Source: Sphingomonas sanxanigenens (GTDB lineage Bacteria > Pseudomonadota > Alphaproteobacteria > Sphingomonadales > Sphingomonadaceae). Taken from it: DNA of 16,333 nt. Each line of letters opens with the position of its first letter. Position 1 is the stretch's first letter. Below, in pieces: positions 15,747-16,333 of this stretch. The notes beneath the pieces are model-generated. The model made no database searches. It was not told where the DNA came from and saw only the letters and a program-made list of their open reading frames with translations. The stretch covers positions 1 to 16,333 of the forward strand of contig QFNN01000067.1 of assembly GCA_003240855.1 (NCBI GenBank). Direction: 5' to 3'. A program made the position numbers and the translations under genes.

Positions 15747-16041
15747 CACCGCAGCGACGGACCAGCCGGTCCCCACCGCGGTCGCTAAAAACCAGGATGC
15801 CCGGTCACCCCGGTAAAAAGGGGGAAGCTAGGGCGTCCGCGTTTTTCGGCTCTTTGACATTGTCGGTTAGATGAAGGGACATGTGGGCGGCGGCCCCGGG
15901 TCCAGCATTCAAGGTGCTGGATACTCGGACAAACCAAGCCGTTCCAATGTCCTGATACACACCATGTATTTGTGCAGGAACGGCTCCTTGAAATGAGCTG
16001 TACTGACGTGGGTCATTCCGCCCGCGCCGGTATGGAACATC
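15747..16041 (+). other. rRNA operon leader with boxA and hairpins
   Basis: This 5' leader holds no protein gene. A hairpin near the predicted transcript start pairs AGCGACGGACC (15753-15763) with GGTCC (15768-15772) and GTCGCT (15781-15786). GCTCTTTGACA (15849-15859) matches the E. coli boxA antitermination element at ten of eleven positions. Two further hairpins follow: TCCAGCA/TGCTGGA (15901-15921, seven-base loop) and AGCCGTTCC/GGAACGGCT (15937-15985), with an inner ATACA/TGTAT stem (15955-15969). These should act in antitermination, 16S folding and precursor processing. Confidence 0.7.
15849..15859 (+). promoter_or_regulatory. boxA antitermination element
   Basis: GCTCTTTGACA matches the rRNA boxA core GCTCTTTAACA with one difference. 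It is expected to bind NusB-NusE in the nascent leader and to protect rRNA transcription from premature termination. Confidence 0.7.

Positions 16042-16333
<292 letters not shown>

Noticed and set aside
15854..15859. Perfect TTGACA as a second rRNA promoter
   Set aside because: It lies inside the boxA element and has no -10-like sequence at 16-18 bases downstream (GGGACA is found there).

Overview
The window is a GC-rich chromosomal segment from an alphaproteobacterium, most likely Sphingomonas or a close sphingomonad. The clearest evidence is the last ~290 bases, which are the 5' end of a 16S rRNA gene with Sphingomonas-like V1/V2 sequence. The protein genes agree: a hisS-prfA-prmC-DUF4167 cluster, a short SPOR lipoprotein and alphaproteobacterial ppa and ispG. 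I see no transposase, integrase, phage gene, tRNA or CRISPR array. This is a compact core-genome region.

Layout. Bases 1-732 hold the C-terminal part of a thiolase. It runs into a minus-strand SPOR-domain lipoprotein gene (737-1504). On the plus strand follow ispG (isoprenoid synthesis), a membrane-anchored retropepsin-like protease, and a tightly packed run of four genes: EamA exporter, GNAT acetyltransferase, SMR exporter and TfoX-N protein (3428-5487). The minus strand from 8758 down to 5500 carries a DUF1345 membrane protein, a secreted M61 peptidase with a PDZ domain, and inorganic pyrophosphatase. From 8809 the plus strand has hisS, prfA and prmC with 4- and 8-base overlaps. After a 264-base structured leader comes a DUF4167 gene with a TTG start, ended by a strong hairpin terminator. 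On the minus strand a small two-helix membrane protein overlaps a YciA-like acyl-CoA thioesterase by ATGA. A two-CBS-domain protein (plus) then abuts a Wzx-type flippase gene (minus). A 408-base gap holds the rRNA promoter and leader, and the window ends inside 16S rRNA.

How the genes work together. HisS, PrfA and PrmC form a translation cluster: tRNA charging, termination, and methylation of the release-factor GGQ motif. The DUF4167 protein sits directly downstream and has arginine/glycine-rich ends that suggest nucleic-acid binding. The acetyltransferase of spermidine/thialysine type lies between two small-molecule exporters, which would fit an acetylate-and-export module for amines, though this is inference. 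The rest is unlinked housekeeping and envelope function.

I found no clear new defence or mobile system. The points most worth a second look are the multi-hairpin leader before the DUF4167 gene, the amine-like exporter/acetyltransferase operon with an unusual SMR binding-site residue, the TCCAGA repeats before the M61 peptidase gene, and the rRNA promoter/leader region.
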